A stretch of 52,461 nucleotides of DNA from Candidatus Bacteroides merdipullorum (GCA_019116045.1 DXCK01000124.1:1-52461); one strand, 5' to 3'. Counted from the stretch's first letter, positions 23,126 to 32,071 are shown. Notes: generated by a model not told the origin, from the letters alone. A program made the numbers and translations.

Positions 23126-25963
23126 ATGGAATCTACCGAAAAACTCTTTTTACTGGACGCCTACGCGCTCATCTACCGTGCGTATTATGCGCTCATCAAA
23201 AACCCGCGCGTCAATTCCAAAGGTTTCAACACGTCGGCCATCCTGGGCTTTGTCAACACCCTCGAAGAAGTGCTGAAGAAAGAAAAGCCCACCCACATAG
23301 GCATCGCTTTCGACCCTGCCGGCCCCACCTTCCGCCACGAAGCATACGAACAATACAAGGCACAACGGGAAGAAACACCGGAAGACATCCGCCTCTCCGT
23401 GCCCATCATCAAAGACATCATACGCGCATACCGCATCCCCATCCTGGAAGTGGCGGGATTCGAAGCCGATGACGTCATCGGCACCTTGGCCACCGAAGCC
23501 GGACGCCGTGGCATTACGACCTACATGATGACCCCGGACAAAGACTACGGCCAACTGGTCGGAGGCAGCGTCTACATGTACCGGCCCAAACACACCGGCG
23601 GATTCGAAAAAATGGGCATCCCCGAAGTGAAAGCCAAGTTTGCCATAGACGACACCCGCCAGGTCATTGACATGCTGGGCCTGATGGGCGACGCGTCCGA
23701 CAACATCCCAGGCTGTCCCGGCGTCGGCGAAAAGACAGCGCAAAAGCTCATCGCCCAATTCGGCAGCATCGAAAACCTGCTGGAGCACACCGACGAACTG
23801 AAAGGGGCCTTGAAAGCCAAGGTGGAAAACAACCGCGAACAGATAATCTTCTCCAAGTTCTTGGCTACCATCAAGACCGACGTCCCCATCGCACTGGACA
23901 TGGACATGCTGGCGCTCAAAGAACCGGATGCCGAAGCACTGCGCAAGATTTTCGACGAACTGGAGTTCCGTTCGCTGGCCGAACGCGTCTTACGCAAACC
24001 CGCCGCGACCTCCCCTACCCCGTCGGATGCTTTCGCCGGCCCGCTTTTTGCCCAAGCCCCCGAAGGACACAAAAATCCCGTCCCCACGCAAGGCGATTTG
24101 TTTGCGAAATTTGCGGCCGACGGGACAGGCGACGCGGAAAATTCGATTCTCGACACGTTAGAATCCATAGTTACGGAATACCAACTCATTGAAAGCGAAG
24201 AAGCTATCCTCCGTCTGGTACAAAAGTTATTGACATCCGAAATCCTTGCAATAGACACAGAGACAACGAGCACCGAGCCAATGGAAGCCGAGCTGGTCGG
24301 CGCCAGCTTCAGCGATGCCGAAAACCGCGCCTGGTACGTGGCCATTCCGAACGAGAGGGAGAAGGCACAACGGATAGTAGACTTGCTTCGCCCGCTGTAC
24401 GAAAATCCCCGAAGCCTGAAGGTAGGACAAAACATCAAGTACGACATGGTAGTGCTGCAGAACTACGGCGTCCACGTCTGCGGACCGTTGTTCGACACAA
24501 TGCTCGCCCACTACGTGCTGCAACCGGAGTTGAAGCACAACATGGATTACTTGGCGGAAGTCTACCTGCACTACCGGACCATCCACATCGACCAACTGAT
24601 TGGCGCCCGGGGCAAAGGACAGAAATCCATGCGCGACCTACCGCCTGCCGACGTCTACCGCTATGCCTGCGAAGACGCCGATGTGACACTGAAGCTGAAG
24701 AACGTCTTAAAGAAGGAACTGGAGAAGAACAATGCCACCAAACTGTTCTACGAAATAGAGATGCCGCTGGTGCCCGTGCTGGTAAACCTCGAAAGCAACG
24801 GAGTGCGCATAGACACCGAAGCCTTGCGCCAGACCTCGCAGCACTTCACCGCACGCCTGAGCGAAATCGAGCAAGATATCTACCGGATGGCCGGAGGCAG
24901 GCACTTCAACATTGCTTCGCCCAAACAGGTGGGAGAGGTGTTGTTCGACGAGCTGAAGATTGCCGAGAAACCCAAGAAGACAAAGACCGGACAGTATGTC
25001 ACGTCGGAAGAAGTGCTGGAAAGCCTGCGGGGGAAGCACGAGGTAGTCGGGAAAATACTGGAGCACCGAGGCCTCAAGAAGCTGCTGGGCACTTATGTGG
25101 ACGCGCTGCCGCTGCTCATCAACCCACGGACGGGGCGCATACACACGTCGTTCAACCAAGCGGTGACAGCCACGGGACGCCTCAGTTCGAGCAACCCGAA
25201 CCTGCAGAACATACCGGTGCGCGACGATGACGGCAAGGAAATCCGTAAGGCCTTTGTGCCAGACGACGGCTGCCGCTTCTTCTCGGCGGACTATTCGCAA
25301 ATCGAGCTGCGTATCATGGCACACTTGAGCGGCGACGAAAACATGATAGAGGCCTTCCGCAGCGGGCACGACATCCACGCGGCCACGGCAGCCAAAATAT
25401 ATAAAATAAGTATAGACGAAGTGAGTGCGGAGATGCGCCGCAAGGCGAAAACGGCCAACTTCGGCATCATCTACGGCATATCGACCTTCGGGCTGGCCGA
25501 GCGGATGGGTGTCTCCAGGCAGGAGGCCAAGGAACTTATCGACGGATATTTCGCCACGTACCCAAAGGTGAAGGCCTACATGGAGCGGAGCATCGAGGTG
25601 GCCCGCACACAAGGATATGTGGAGACCATCTTCCACCGCAAACGCTACTTGCCGGATATCAACTCCAGAAACGCCACCGTGCGCGGTTATGCAGAACGCA
25701 ATGCCATCAACGCACCGATACAGGGCAGTGCGGCAGACATCATCAAAGTGGCCATGGCGCGCATCTACCAGCGCTTCATGGCTTACAATCTGAAAGCGAA
25801 GATGATTTTGCAGGTGCACGACGAACTGAATTTCAGTGTTCCGGAGGCGGAAAAGGACATCGTACAGAAAATCGTAATCGAAGAAATGGAGAACGCTTAC
25901 CCCATGCTGGTGCCTCTGAAGGCCGATTTCGGGTGGGGCATGAACTGGCTGGAAGCCCATTAA
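23126..25963 (+). CDS. polA: DNA polymerase I
   Basis: A 945-residue three-domain repair and replication polymerase. The N-terminal 5'-3' exonuclease (about 1-290) has L-F-L-L-D-A-Y-A-L-I-Y-R and the G-x-x-G-V-G-E-K-T-A helix-hairpin-helix. The 3'-5' proofreading domain keeps its motifs: Exo I D-T-E-T-T-S, Exo II N-I-K-Y-D and Exo III Y-A-C-E-D-A-D. The polymerase domain has motif A D-Y-S-Q-I-E-L-R-I-M-A, motif B R-R-K-A-K-T-A-N-F-G-I-I-Y-G and motif C V-H-D-E-L-N. All catalytic acids are therefore present. The ATG at 23126 gives M-E-S-T-E-K-L-F-L-L-D; an in-frame ATG 87 bp upstream would overlap the divergent promoter and is not used. A strong terminator follows the gene. Confidence 0.97.
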   Translation: MESTEKLFLLDAYALIYRAYYALIKNPRVNSKGFNTSAILGFVNTLEEVLKKEKPTHIGIAFDPAGPTFRHEAYEQYKAQREETPEDIRLSVPIIKDIIRAYRIPILEVAGFEADDVIGTLATEAGRRGITTYMMTPDKDYGQLVGGSVYMYRPKHTGGFEKMGIPEVKAKFAIDDTRQVIDMLGLMGDASDNIPGCPGVGEKTAQKLIAQFGSIENLLEHTDELKGALKAKVENNREQIIFSKFLATIKTDVPIALDMDMLALKEPDAEALRKIFDELEFRSLAERVLRKPAATSPTPSDAFAGPLFAQAPEGHKNPVPTQGDLFAKFAADGTGDAENSILDTLESIVTEYQLIESEEAILRLVQKLLTSEILAIDTETTSTEPMEAELVGASFSDAENRAWYVAIPNEREKAQRIVDLLRPLYENPRSLKVGQNIKYDMVVLQNYGVHVCGPLFDTMLAHYVLQPELKHNMDYLAEVYLHYRTIHIDQLIGARGKGQKSMRDLPPADVYRYACEDADVTLKLKNVLKKELEKNNATKLFYEIEMPLVPVLVNLESNGVRIDTEALRQTSQHFTARLSEIEQDIYRMAGGRHFNIASPKQVGEVLFDELKIAEKPKKTKTGQYVTSEEVLESLRGKHEVVGKILEHRGLKKLLGTYVDALPLLINPRTGRIHTSFNQAVTATGRLSSSNPNLQNIPVRDDDGKEIRKAFVPDDGCRFFSADYSQIELRIMAHLSGDENMIEAFRSGHDIHAATAAKIYKISIDEVSAEMRRKAKTANFGIIYGISTFGLAERMGVSRQEAKELIDGYFATYPKVKAYMERSIEVARTQGYVETIFHRKRYLPDINSRNATVRGYAERNAINAPIQGSAADIIKVAMARIYQRFMAYNLKAKMILQVHDELNFSVPEAEKDIVQKIVIEEMENAYPMLVPLKADFGWGMNWLEAH

Positions 25964-26031
25964 ACAAACTTTAACTTACAATCAGAAAGCAAGGCTTGGC
26001 ACACAAACACTGTGCAAGCTGTTCGCAGTCT

Positions 26032-26063
26032 TATCCGCCGGAACGCCCGGCGGATATTTTTTT
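26032..26063 (+). terminator. intrinsic terminator after polA
   Basis: TATCCGCCGG at 26032-26041 and CCGGCGGATA at 26047-26056 form a perfect 10-bp stem with a 5-nt loop, followed by seven T. The gap between polA and the next gene (25964-26236) holds this terminator and one promoter; nothing else is seen there. Confidence 0.9.
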
Positions 26064-26142
26064 GCCCCTCGGAGTTGGCAGAAGGATAGGAAAAGGGCGG
26101 CAGCCTTGTTTGACATATTGACACATTTTAAACCGAAAATAG

Positions 26143-26173
26143 TTGGTTATTCCGAATAAGAGACGTACTTTTG
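26143..26173 (+). promoter_or_regulatory. promoter of the DUF3836 gene
   Basis: TTG at 26143-26145 and TACTTTTG at 26166-26173 with a 20-bp spacer fit the Bacteroidetes -33/-7 promoter very well. The transcript would start near 26180, leaving a leader of about 57 nt before the ATG at 26237. Confidence 0.75.
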
Positions 26174-26236
26174 CAGCGCAATCGGGAACGATTGATAGAC
26201 AAAAAGAAAGTTTAACGCCTAAAAACAACAACGACT

Positions 26237-26635
26237 ATGAAAGCAAAGAACCTGCTAAAAAGCTTGTGTGCATCGGCACTGTTTCTGATGAGCACCGTGA
26301 CGCTCTCCGCAGAGAACGATTCAAACCTGTTTTACAATTCGGAAGTAGCAAACGGACTGAAGGTAGCTGAGACCATCTACAAAGCTGACGGCAGCGGACT
26401 GGCCAACTACATGAAGTACAACTACACGTATGACGAGCAGAACCGCTTGACCATGAGCGAAGCCATGAAATGGGACGCTTCAAGCGGCCAATGGCAGAAA
26501 GACATGTGCATGCGCTATGCCTACGAAGGCAAGCACATCACCACCACTTACTATCAGTGGAACGAGCGCAAAGGAGAGTATATCCTCGTGCCAGAAATGA
26601 CGGTGACGATGGATAACGAATCGGCCAACCAATAA
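26237..26635 (+). CDS. DUF3836 family exported protein
   Basis: A 132-residue secreted protein. A signal peptide spans residues 1-25 (T-L-S-A before E26), so it should be periplasmic or exported. The mature part is rich in aromatic and polar residues with the pattern Y-D-E-Q-N-R-L-T near 70 and R-Y-A-Y-E-G-K-H-I near 97, which is typical of DUF3836, a small Bacteroides family, and of sugar-sensor-like beta-repeat proteins (Y-x-Y-D-x-x-N-R-L). Function is unknown. It is a single gene with a strong promoter and a strong terminator on both sides, which suggests high, independent expression. Family assignment is from memory of this pattern; structure is probably a small beta-sheet. Confidence 0.75.
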   Translation: MKAKNLLKSLCASALFLMSTVTLSAENDSNLFYNSEVANGLKVAETIYKADGSGLANYMKYNYTYDEQNRLTMSEAMKWDASSGQWQKDMCMRYAYEGKHITTTYYQWNERKGEYILVPEMTVTMDNESANQ

Positions 26636-26682
26636 GCGAAAATACTCCTAACAATAACCAAAAACCCTTTTGAAAAAAGACG

Positions 26683-26717
26683 AAAGCCGGCGTGCGTGAT
26701 GCATCCCGGCTTTTTTT
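26683..26717 (+). terminator. intrinsic terminator after DUF3836 gene
   Basis: AAAGCCGG at 26683-26690 pairs with CCGGCTTT at 26706-26713, and the T-run extends to 26717. The loop contains the palindrome GATGCATC. Confidence 0.85.
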
Positions 26718-26754
26718 CTGCCTCCGAAACAGCGGATGTTTCCCGGCAAAAGCG

Positions 26755-26762
26755 TATTTTTG
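26755..26762 (+). promoter_or_regulatory. -7 promoter box for the 89-residue membrane protein
   Basis: TATTTTTG matches TAnnTTTG, 32 bp before the ATG at 26795. It argues against longer forms of the gene that start at 26696. Confidence 0.55.
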
Positions 26763-26794
26763 TCCCGTCAAACTCTAAACTATTTTTTATCCCG

Positions 26795-27064
26795 ATGAAC
26801 TACGTTATCGCCTCCTACCTCAACCTGCTGTGCTACCTGTTGCTTGGCGCTTCGCACTACCTGGGCTACACGTCGCTGATGCACGTAGCCCTGCTGGCCG
26901 CCCTGGTCTCGTTCTACTTCACCGTGAAGATGCTGCGCTTCTACCGCCGCCACAAGTCCGAAGCCCCGCAAGGCATGCCCTTCCGCATCGGCTTTTCCTT
27001 CTTCTGCATCGCCTTCTTCGTGGTCTACTACGCCATGAAGGTGTCGGCCACCACACCGGCCTGA
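26795..27064 (+). CDS. small membrane protein of unknown function
   Basis: An 89-residue protein with three hydrophobic segments, at about 4-20, 24-45 and 64-82, joined by a basic loop (R-F-Y-R-R-H-K near 48). It is therefore an inner-membrane protein with positively charged cytoplasmic loop. I do not recognise a named family; such short proteins next to ychF are seen in Bacteroides, but no function is known to me. The start is fixed by the promoter box 32 bp upstream. Downstream the gap to ychF is filled by the 22-bp repeat array D and the ychF promoter. It is likely real because of its promoter, biased codons and hydrophobic pattern. Confidence 0.65.
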   Translation: MNYVIASYLNLLCYLLLGASHYLGYTSLMHVALLAALVSFYFTVKMLRFYRRHKSEAPQGMPFRIGFSFFCIAFFVVYYAMKVSATTPA

Positions 27065-27118
27065 CGTCCACCGCCCCGGACGGGGTCTGCGGAGAGCGTG
27101 CACCCATCCCTTGCCTCG

Positions 27119-27227
27119 TGCCCGGACGAAGCGCGGCCCTTGTCCGGAAGAAGCATGCCCCGTGTCCGGAAGAAGCAACCGCCTTTTCCGGGGCCATTCC
27201 GAGGCTTCCGGGAAGGGGGCAGGCAGC
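27119..27227 (+). repeat. 22-bp intergenic repeat array D
   Basis: Units start at 27119 (TGCCCGGACG), 27141 (TGTCCGGAAG), 27163 (TGTCCGGAAG), 27185 (TTTCCGGGGC) and 27207 (TCCGGGAAGG), each step exactly 22 bp. The two central units are nearly identical and read GTCCGGAAGAAGCA at their head. The array fills most of the 254-bp gap before ychF. A short CCCCGGACGGGG palindrome at 27074-27085 precedes it. Confidence 0.8.
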
Positions 27228-27242
27228 AAAACGAAAGATTGC

Positions 27243-27273
27243 TTGGCGTATGTCCGATAAATGAGTAACTTTG
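27243..27273 (+). promoter_or_regulatory. promoter of ychF
   Basis: TTG at 27243-27245 and TAACTTTG at 27266-27273, with a 20-bp spacer, make a textbook Bacteroidetes promoter. The expected transcript start is near 27280, 39 nt before the ATG. Confidence 0.75.
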
Positions 27274-27318
27274 CGCGGATAAACCAGCATACATATAGAA
27301 TAACAAAATACATACGCT

Positions 27319-28422
27319 ATGGCATTAAAAGCAGGTATCGTGGGTCTCCCCAACGTGGGGAAATCTACCCTTTTCAACTGCCTGTCCAGCGCAAAGGCGC
27401 AGGCAGCAAACTTTCCTTTTTGTACTATCGACGCCCAGATGGGGCAAGTGTCCGTACCCGACGAACGGTTGACCCGGCTGGCCGAACTGGTGCACCCGGG
27501 CCGCATCGTGCCCGCCGTGTGCGACATCGTGGACATTGCGGGGCTGGTGAAAGGCGCCAGCAAAGGCGAAGGACTGGGCAACCAGTTTCTGGGCAACATC
27601 CGCGAGTGTGACGCCATCATCCACGTGCTGCGCTGCTTCGACAACGGCAACATCGTGCACGTGGACGGTTCGGTGAACCCCGTGCGCGACAAAGAAATCA
27701 TCGACACCGAGCTCCAGCTCAAAGACCTGGAGACAGTGGAGAACCGCATCAAACGCGTCGAAAAACAGGCCAAGGTGGGCGGCGACAAGCAGGCCAAGAC
27801 AGAGTACGGCCTCCTGCTGCGCTATAAAGAAGCCCTGGAGCAAGGACGCAGCGCCCGCACCGTCACGCCGGAGAACGAAGACGAGGAAACGTGCGCCCGC
27901 CAGATGTTCCTGCTCACCACCAAGCCCGTGCTCTACGTCTGCAACGTCGACGACACTGCCGCCGCCACGGGCAACGCCTACGTCGAACAGGTGCGCGAAG
28001 CCATCAAGGACGAAGACGCGCAACTGATGATTATCTCCGCCCAGACCGAGGCCGACATCGCCGAACTGGAGACTTACGAAGAAAAACAAATGTTCCTCGA
28101 AGACCTGGGCCTCGAGGAGAGCGGCTGCAACCGCCTCATCAAAGCCATCTACCGCCTGCTGAACCTGGAGACGTTCATCACCGCCGGCGAGATGGAAGTG
28201 AAAGCCTGGACGTACCACAAAGGCTGGAAAGCCCCACAGTGTGCCGGCGTCATCCACACCGATTTCGAGAAAGGCTTCATCCGCGCCGAAGTCATTAAGT
28301 ACGACGACTACATCAAGTACGGCTCCGAGGCGGCCGTGCGCGAGGCCGGCAAACTGGCCGTCGAAGGCAAGGACTACGTGGTGCAGGACGGCGACATTAT
28401 GCACTTCCGGTTCAATGTCTAA
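27319..28422 (+). CDS. ychF: redox-regulated ATPase YchF (Ola1 family)
   Basis: A 367-residue P-loop ATPase of the Obg superfamily that binds ribosomes and is tied to stress responses. G1 is G-L-P-N-V-G-K-S-T (residues 9-17), the switch region has F-P-F-C-T-I-D near 35, and G3 is D-I-A-G-L-V-K-G-A near 73. The G4 position reads N-V-D-D where GTPases have NKxD; YchF proteins carry N-x-x-E-type variants there, which explains ATP preference. The C-terminal TGS domain ends in Y-V-V-Q-D-G-D-I-M-H-F-R-F-N-V, the classic terminus. The gene has its own strong promoter and is followed by a hairpin. Confidence 0.97.
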   Translation: MALKAGIVGLPNVGKSTLFNCLSSAKAQAANFPFCTIDAQMGQVSVPDERLTRLAELVHPGRIVPAVCDIVDIAGLVKGASKGEGLGNQFLGNIRECDAIIHVLRCFDNGNIVHVDGSVNPVRDKEIIDTELQLKDLETVENRIKRVEKQAKVGGDKQAKTEYGLLLRYKEALEQGRSARTVTPENEDEETCARQMFLLTTKPVLYVCNVDDTAAATGNAYVEQVREAIKDEDAQLMIISAQTEADIAELETYEEKQMFLEDLGLEESGCNRLIKAIYRLLNLETFITAGEMEVKAWTYHKGWKAPQCAGVIHTDFEKGFIRAEVIKYDDYIKYGSEAAVREAGKLAVEGKDYVVQDGDIMHFRFNV

Positions 28423-28456
28423 GGAGAGGCAGAGTCCATAAACCTCTGTTGACACC

Positions 28457-28497
28457 CTCCGGCGAAGCTGTAAGATGCCTTTGCAACTTCGCCGGAG
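28457..28497 (+). terminator. hairpin after ychF
   Basis: CTCCGGCGAAG at 28457-28467 pairs perfectly with CTTCGCCGGAG at 28487-28497 (11-bp stem, 19-nt loop). It is followed by A-rich sequence and not a T-run, so it may end transcription weakly or protect the ychF mRNA end. Confidence 0.6.
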
Positions 28498-28542
28498 AAA
28501 ACAATCTTCCATCCATTCACCACTTAATTGGACACCATTCAG

Positions 28543-29385
28543 ATGGACAATGAAAATGAAATCATACTCTACCAGCCCGACAAAAGCGTCAAACTGGAAG
28601 TCCGCCTAAAAGGAGAAACCGTCTGGCTGACGCAAGCACAAATCGCCGAGTTGTTCGGCACGGGCAGGCAAGCCATAAGCAAGCACTTAAAGAATATCTT
28701 CAACAGCGAGGAACTGAAGGAAGAAGCAGTATGTTCCATTTTGGAACTAACTGCGGCAGATGGCAAGATGTACAAGACAAAGACCTACAATCTGGATGCC
28801 ATACTTTCTGTCGGTTACCGCGTCAACAGCAAGAACGCCACTCTGTTCCGCCAGTGGGCGAACAAGGTGCTGAAGGACTACCTGCTCCGGGGCTACGCCG
28901 TCAACCAACGCCTCGAGCGGCTGGAGAAGACCGTGGCCGACCACTCCGAGAAAATCGAATTCTTCGTCCGCACTTCCTTGCCGCCCGCAGAAGGCATCTT
29001 CTTCGACGGCCAAATATTCGACGCCTACGCCTTTGCCACTGACCTGATCAAGTCTGCACGGAAGAGCGTCGTCCTCATCGATAACTACGTGGACGAAAGC
29101 ACCCTGCTCATGCTCAGCAAACGCGGAGAAGGAGTCACGGCCACTGTCTATACGGGCAAAGTCGACAAACGCTTGCAGCTCGACCTGAAAAGGCACAACG
29201 AAGAGTATCCGCCCATTGAACTGTCCGAATACAAGCAGGCACACGACCGCTTCCTACTCATCGACACGGACGTCTATCACATAGGCGCCTCGCTGAAGGA
29301 CCTGGGGAAGAAGTGGTTTGCCTTCGCCCGGCTGCACTTCGATGCGAAGGAATTGCTTGACCGAATCCAAACATCACCCGTATGA
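28543..29385 (+). CDS. RhuM-like DNA-binding domain fused to phospholipase-D-like domain
   Basis: A 280-residue two-part protein. The N-terminal 130 residues match the RhuM/phage antirepressor-like family: W-L-T-Q-A-Q-I-A-E-L-F near 27-37 followed by a helix-turn-helix, then Y-N-L-D-A-I-L-S-V-G-Y-R-V-N-S near 82-96 and F-R-Q-W-A near 103. The C-terminal part (about 155-275) begins with F-D-A-Y and has A-R-K-S-V-V-L-I-D-N-Y, then H234-D-R-F-L-L-I-D241. This is the H-x-K-x4-D motif of the phospholipase D superfamily with Lys replaced by Arg. There is one HKD-like motif, so a dimer would make the active site. The start is ATG 28543; a TTG 15 bp upstream is less likely. The stop overlaps the next start (ATGA), so the genes are translationally coupled. 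Function is unknown; host-defence or DNA-binding regulation are possibilities. Confidence 0.8.
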   Translation: MDNENEIILYQPDKSVKLEVRLKGETVWLTQAQIAELFGTGRQAISKHLKNIFNSEELKEEAVCSILELTAADGKMYKTKTYNLDAILSVGYRVNSKNATLFRQWANKVLKDYLLRGYAVNQRLERLEKTVADHSEKIEFFVRTSLPPAEGIFFDGQIFDAYAFATDLIKSARKSVVLIDNYVDESTLLMLSKRGEGVTATVYTGKVDKRLQLDLKRHNEEYPPIELSEYKQAHDRFLLIDTDVYHIGASLKDLGKKWFAFARLHFDAKELLDRIQTSPV

Positions 29386-30194
29386 AACAGCTTCTCTTCC
29401 TCCTCTCACTTCTGCTGACCGCTGCCGCCGCTCGCGCACAAAGCCGGGACTCGGTGACCATCAGCGGGCAGGTGACCGACTACGAAGGACGACCACAGGA
29501 CAGCACCACCCTTGTCTGGCAATACAAGGACTTCCGCGTTGCCGCACAAGCCCATACCGACTCAGACGGACGCTACACCGCCCGCATCCTCAAAGGGAAA
29601 TACCAAAGCATGGCAGCCGTCGACTTCGGACGCTACCTGCACACGGCACCCGCCCATGTGGCAGATGCCGACCAAAGACTCGAATTTTGGGCATGGGACT
29701 TCATAGCCGACCGCGACACGACCCTCGACATACGTTATCACCGCATGGAAGCCTATGGCATACGCGCTTTCCGCATCCCCGGCAGCGTACCTACGTACCA
29801 GATTTTCGTACAACCGCAAGGGCTGACACGCATACGAAAGGCTCTGAAAGAGCATCCCGACCTGCTGACAGCCGGGAAAGACCTCCGAGGCATACGGCAG
29901 GAGCCACTGGACGAGAAGGCTACGTACGTGCCTTTCGGCCCACCTATCGACCGGCTGAAAGTCACAGTATGGATAGACGGAGAGCAGGTCGGCATACTGC
30001 ACAAACAACCCGTCCAATTATATCTCTTCGCCGGATACTACACCAATGCCTATCTGCTCACTGTTGACCGTCCTAAATATGCCACCACCCTGCCCTACCG
30101 AGTCTTCAAAGTAGAGCTGGAGGACCTGGATAACGGCGACCGCGGCGAGGGGCTGTATTATATGGAAAAGGAAGATTATGTAAAACTGAAATAA
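29382..30194 (+). CDS. exported protein with carboxypeptidase-regulatory-like domain
   Basis: A 270-residue exported protein. The signal peptide is residues 1-19 (A-R-A before Q20). Residues about 25-75 (S-G-Q-V-T-D-Y-E-G-R-P ... T-D-S-D-G-R-Y) are a CarboxypepD_reg-like beta-sandwich as found at the N-termini of Bacteroidetes outer-membrane proteins. The rest, including I-P-G-S-V-P-T-Y near 133 and P-I-D-R-L-K-V-T-V-W-I-D-G near 187, is not recognised. No catalytic motif or lipobox is visible. It is probably a periplasmic or surface protein of unknown role. The start codon overlaps the stop of the RhuM-like gene by 4 bp (ATGA), so their products are made together, and panE follows after 24 bp. 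Confidence 0.7.
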   Translation: MKQLLFLLSLLLTAAAARAQSRDSVTISGQVTDYEGRPQDSTTLVWQYKDFRVAAQAHTDSDGRYTARILKGKYQSMAAVDFGRYLHTAPAHVADADQRLEFWAWDFIADRDTTLDIRYHRMEAYGIRAFRIPGSVPTYQIFVQPQGLTRIRKALKEHPDLLTAGKDLRGIRQEPLDEKATYVPFGPPIDRLKVTVWIDGEQVGILHKQPVQLYLFAGYYTNAYLLTVDRPKYATTLPYRVFKVELEDLDNGDRGEGLYYMEKEDYVKLK

Positions 30195-30218
30195 AGAAAT
30201 AAAGCATTTAAAAGCACT

Positions 30219-31133
30219 ATGAACTACTTAATCGCAGGAACCGGAGGCGTGGGCGGCTCGATTGCCGCCTTCCTGGCACTGGCCGGGAAAGACGTGGCGT
30301 GCATCGCCCGAGGAGAACACCTGGACGCCATCCGCACGCACGGCTTACGCCTGCACAGCGACCTGAAGGGCGAACACACCCTACACATCCCTGCCTGCAC
30401 GGCCGAAGAATACCAAGGCAAGGCCGACGTCATCTTCGTCTGTGTGAAAGGCTACTCCATCGACTCCATTACAGAACTTATCCGGCGGGCCGCCAAGCCC
30501 GACACGGTGGTGATTCCCATCCTCAACGTCTACGGCACAGGGCCGCGCATCCAACGCTTGGTGCCCGGCGTAACGGTGCTCGACGGCTGCATCTACATCG
30601 TGGGCTTCGTCAGCGGCAAGGGAGAAATCACGCAGATGGGACGGATATTCCGCCTGGTATATGGCGCACACCGGGGCACACAAGTGTCCCGCGAGAGGCT
30701 GGAAGCCGTAAAGCATGACCTCGAAGAGAGCGGCATCAAGGCCGACCTGTCCGACGACATAGACCGCGACACGTTTGTGAAATGGTCGTTCATCTCTGCG
30801 ATGGCAGTGACGGGCGCATACTACGACGTGCCGATGGGCGAGGTGCAAAAACCCGGCCGGGTAAGAGACACGTTCATCGGCTTGTCCCGCGAAAGCGCCG
30901 AGCTGGGCCGCAAGTTGGGCATCGACATCCCCGACAATCTGGTGGAATATAACCTGATGGTGATGGACAAGCTGGACCCGCACAGCACCGCCTCCATGCA
31001 AAAAGACTTAGCCCGCGGGCACGAAAGCGAGGTGCAAGGCCTGCTGTTCGACCTGATTGACGCGGCCGAGGCGCACGGTGTGGACATCCCGACCTACCGC
31101 CACGTGGCACAGAAATTTATCCTTCATTCTTAA
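30219..31133 (+). CDS. ketopantoate reductase family protein (2-dehydropantoate 2-reductase)
   Basis: A 304-residue NADP-dependent oxidoreductase of the ApbA/PanE family. In E. coli PanE reduces ketopantoate to pantoate for coenzyme A synthesis. The Rossmann motif is G-T-G-G-V-G (residues 7-12). The catalytic lysine fits K188 in D-T-F-V-K-W-S-F. The C-terminal helical domain includes N-L-V-E-Y-N-L, and near residue 263 S-T-A-S-M-Q-K-D-L, the conserved S-S-M-x-x-D-x family element that binds substrate. Length is normal. It lies 24 bp after the exported protein and 12 bp before lgt, so it belongs to the same run. Related family members have other substrates, so I do not assign panE with certainty. 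Confidence 0.85.
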   Translation: MNYLIAGTGGVGGSIAAFLALAGKDVACIARGEHLDAIRTHGLRLHSDLKGEHTLHIPACTAEEYQGKADVIFVCVKGYSIDSITELIRRAAKPDTVVIPILNVYGTGPRIQRLVPGVTVLDGCIYIVGFVSGKGEITQMGRIFRLVYGAHRGTQVSRERLEAVKHDLEESGIKADLSDDIDRDTFVKWSFISAMAVTGAYYDVPMGEVQKPGRVRDTFIGLSRESAELGRKLGIDIPDNLVEYNLMVMDKLDPHSTASMQKDLARGHESEVQGLLFDLIDAAEAHGVDIPTYRHVAQKFILHS

Positions 31134-31145
31134 TCCTTCATTACA

Positions 31146-32039
31146 ATGGACTTACTACTCTACATTCATTGGAATCCCGACCCGACGTTTTTCCACCTGT
31201 TCGGGTTTCCCATCCGCTATTACAGCCTGCTTTGGATAGTAGGCATCGCCTGCTCGTACTTGATAGCGAAACGCGAATACCGCGACCTGAAGATTGGCGA
31301 CGACAAGTTCGACCCGCTTTTCATTTATTGCTTTGTAGGTATCTTGGTCGGTTGCCGCCTGGGGCACTGCCTGTTCTACCAGCCGGAGTATTACCTGAGC
31401 GGCGTGAAACCGTTCTTCGAAATGATTCTCCCCATTAAGTTCCTGCCGGACGGCGGTTGGAAATGGACAGGCTACGAAGGCTTGGCCAGCCACGGGGGCA
31501 CGCTGGGACTGGCCATCGCGCTTTGGTTCTACTGCCGCAAGACGCGGATGCACTTCATGGACGTGCTGGACATCATCGCCGTGGCCACGCCCATCTGCGC
31601 CTGCTGCATCCGCCTGGCCAACCTGATGAACTCTGAAATCATCGGCAACCCCACCTCGGTGCCTTGGGCTTTCGTGTTCGAGCGCGTGGACACGCTGCCC
31701 CGCCATCCGGGACAACTATACGAAGCCATCGCCTACTTCATCTTCTTCCTGGGCATGATGTACCTCTACCGCCGCGGCATCCAGAAAAGGAAAGCAGAAA
31801 TCATCGGCATGGACAAAAAGTCGGTAGCAGCCCTGCCCGCCGCCTGGCCTCACCGGCGCGGCTTCTACTTCGGGCTGTGCCTGACGGAGATTTTCACCTT
31901 CCGTTTCTTCATTGAATTCCTGAAAGCAGACCAAGTAGCTTTCGAACAAGGGATGGTGCTGAACATGGGTCAGTGGCTTAGCATCCCGTTCATACTGGTC
32001 GGGGTGTACTGCATGTTTTTCTACGAGAAGAAAAAATAA
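31146..32039 (+). CDS. lgt: phosphatidylglycerol-prolipoprotein diacylglyceryl transferase
   Basis: A 297-residue integral membrane enzyme that moves diacylglycerol from phosphatidylglycerol to the lipobox cysteine, the first step of lipoprotein maturation. This enzyme is needed for every lipoprotein in this window, including SusD and the GH76 proteins. At least six membrane helices are apparent. Family motifs are I-R-Y-Y-S-L-L-W near 22, G-C-R-L-G-H near 74, the H-G-G motif (S-H-G-G-T-L) near 117 and [12 protein letters not shown] near 157, the counterpart of the G-R-x-G-N-F-x-N-x-E signature. R-H-P-x-Q-L-Y-E-A near 183 is also conserved. It ends the panE-containing run and is followed by a strong terminator. 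Confidence 0.96.
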   Translation: MDLLLYIHWNPDPTFFHLFGFPIRYYSLLWIVGIACSYLIAKREYRDLKIGDDKFDPLFIYCFVGILVGCRLGHCLFYQPEYYLSGVKPFFEMILPIKFLPDGGWKWTGYEGLASHGGTLGLAIALWFYCRKTRMHFMDVLDIIAVATPICACCIRLANLMNSEIIGNPTSVPWAFVFERVDTLPRHPGQLYEAIAYFIFFLGMMYLYRRGIQKRKAEIIGMDKKSVAALPAAWPHRRGFYFGLCLTEIFTFRFFIEFLKADQVAFEQGMVLNMGQWLSIPFILVGVYCMFFYEKKK

Positions 32040-32071
32040 GGAACAGACGCCCAAGTCTGACAAACCCTGAC

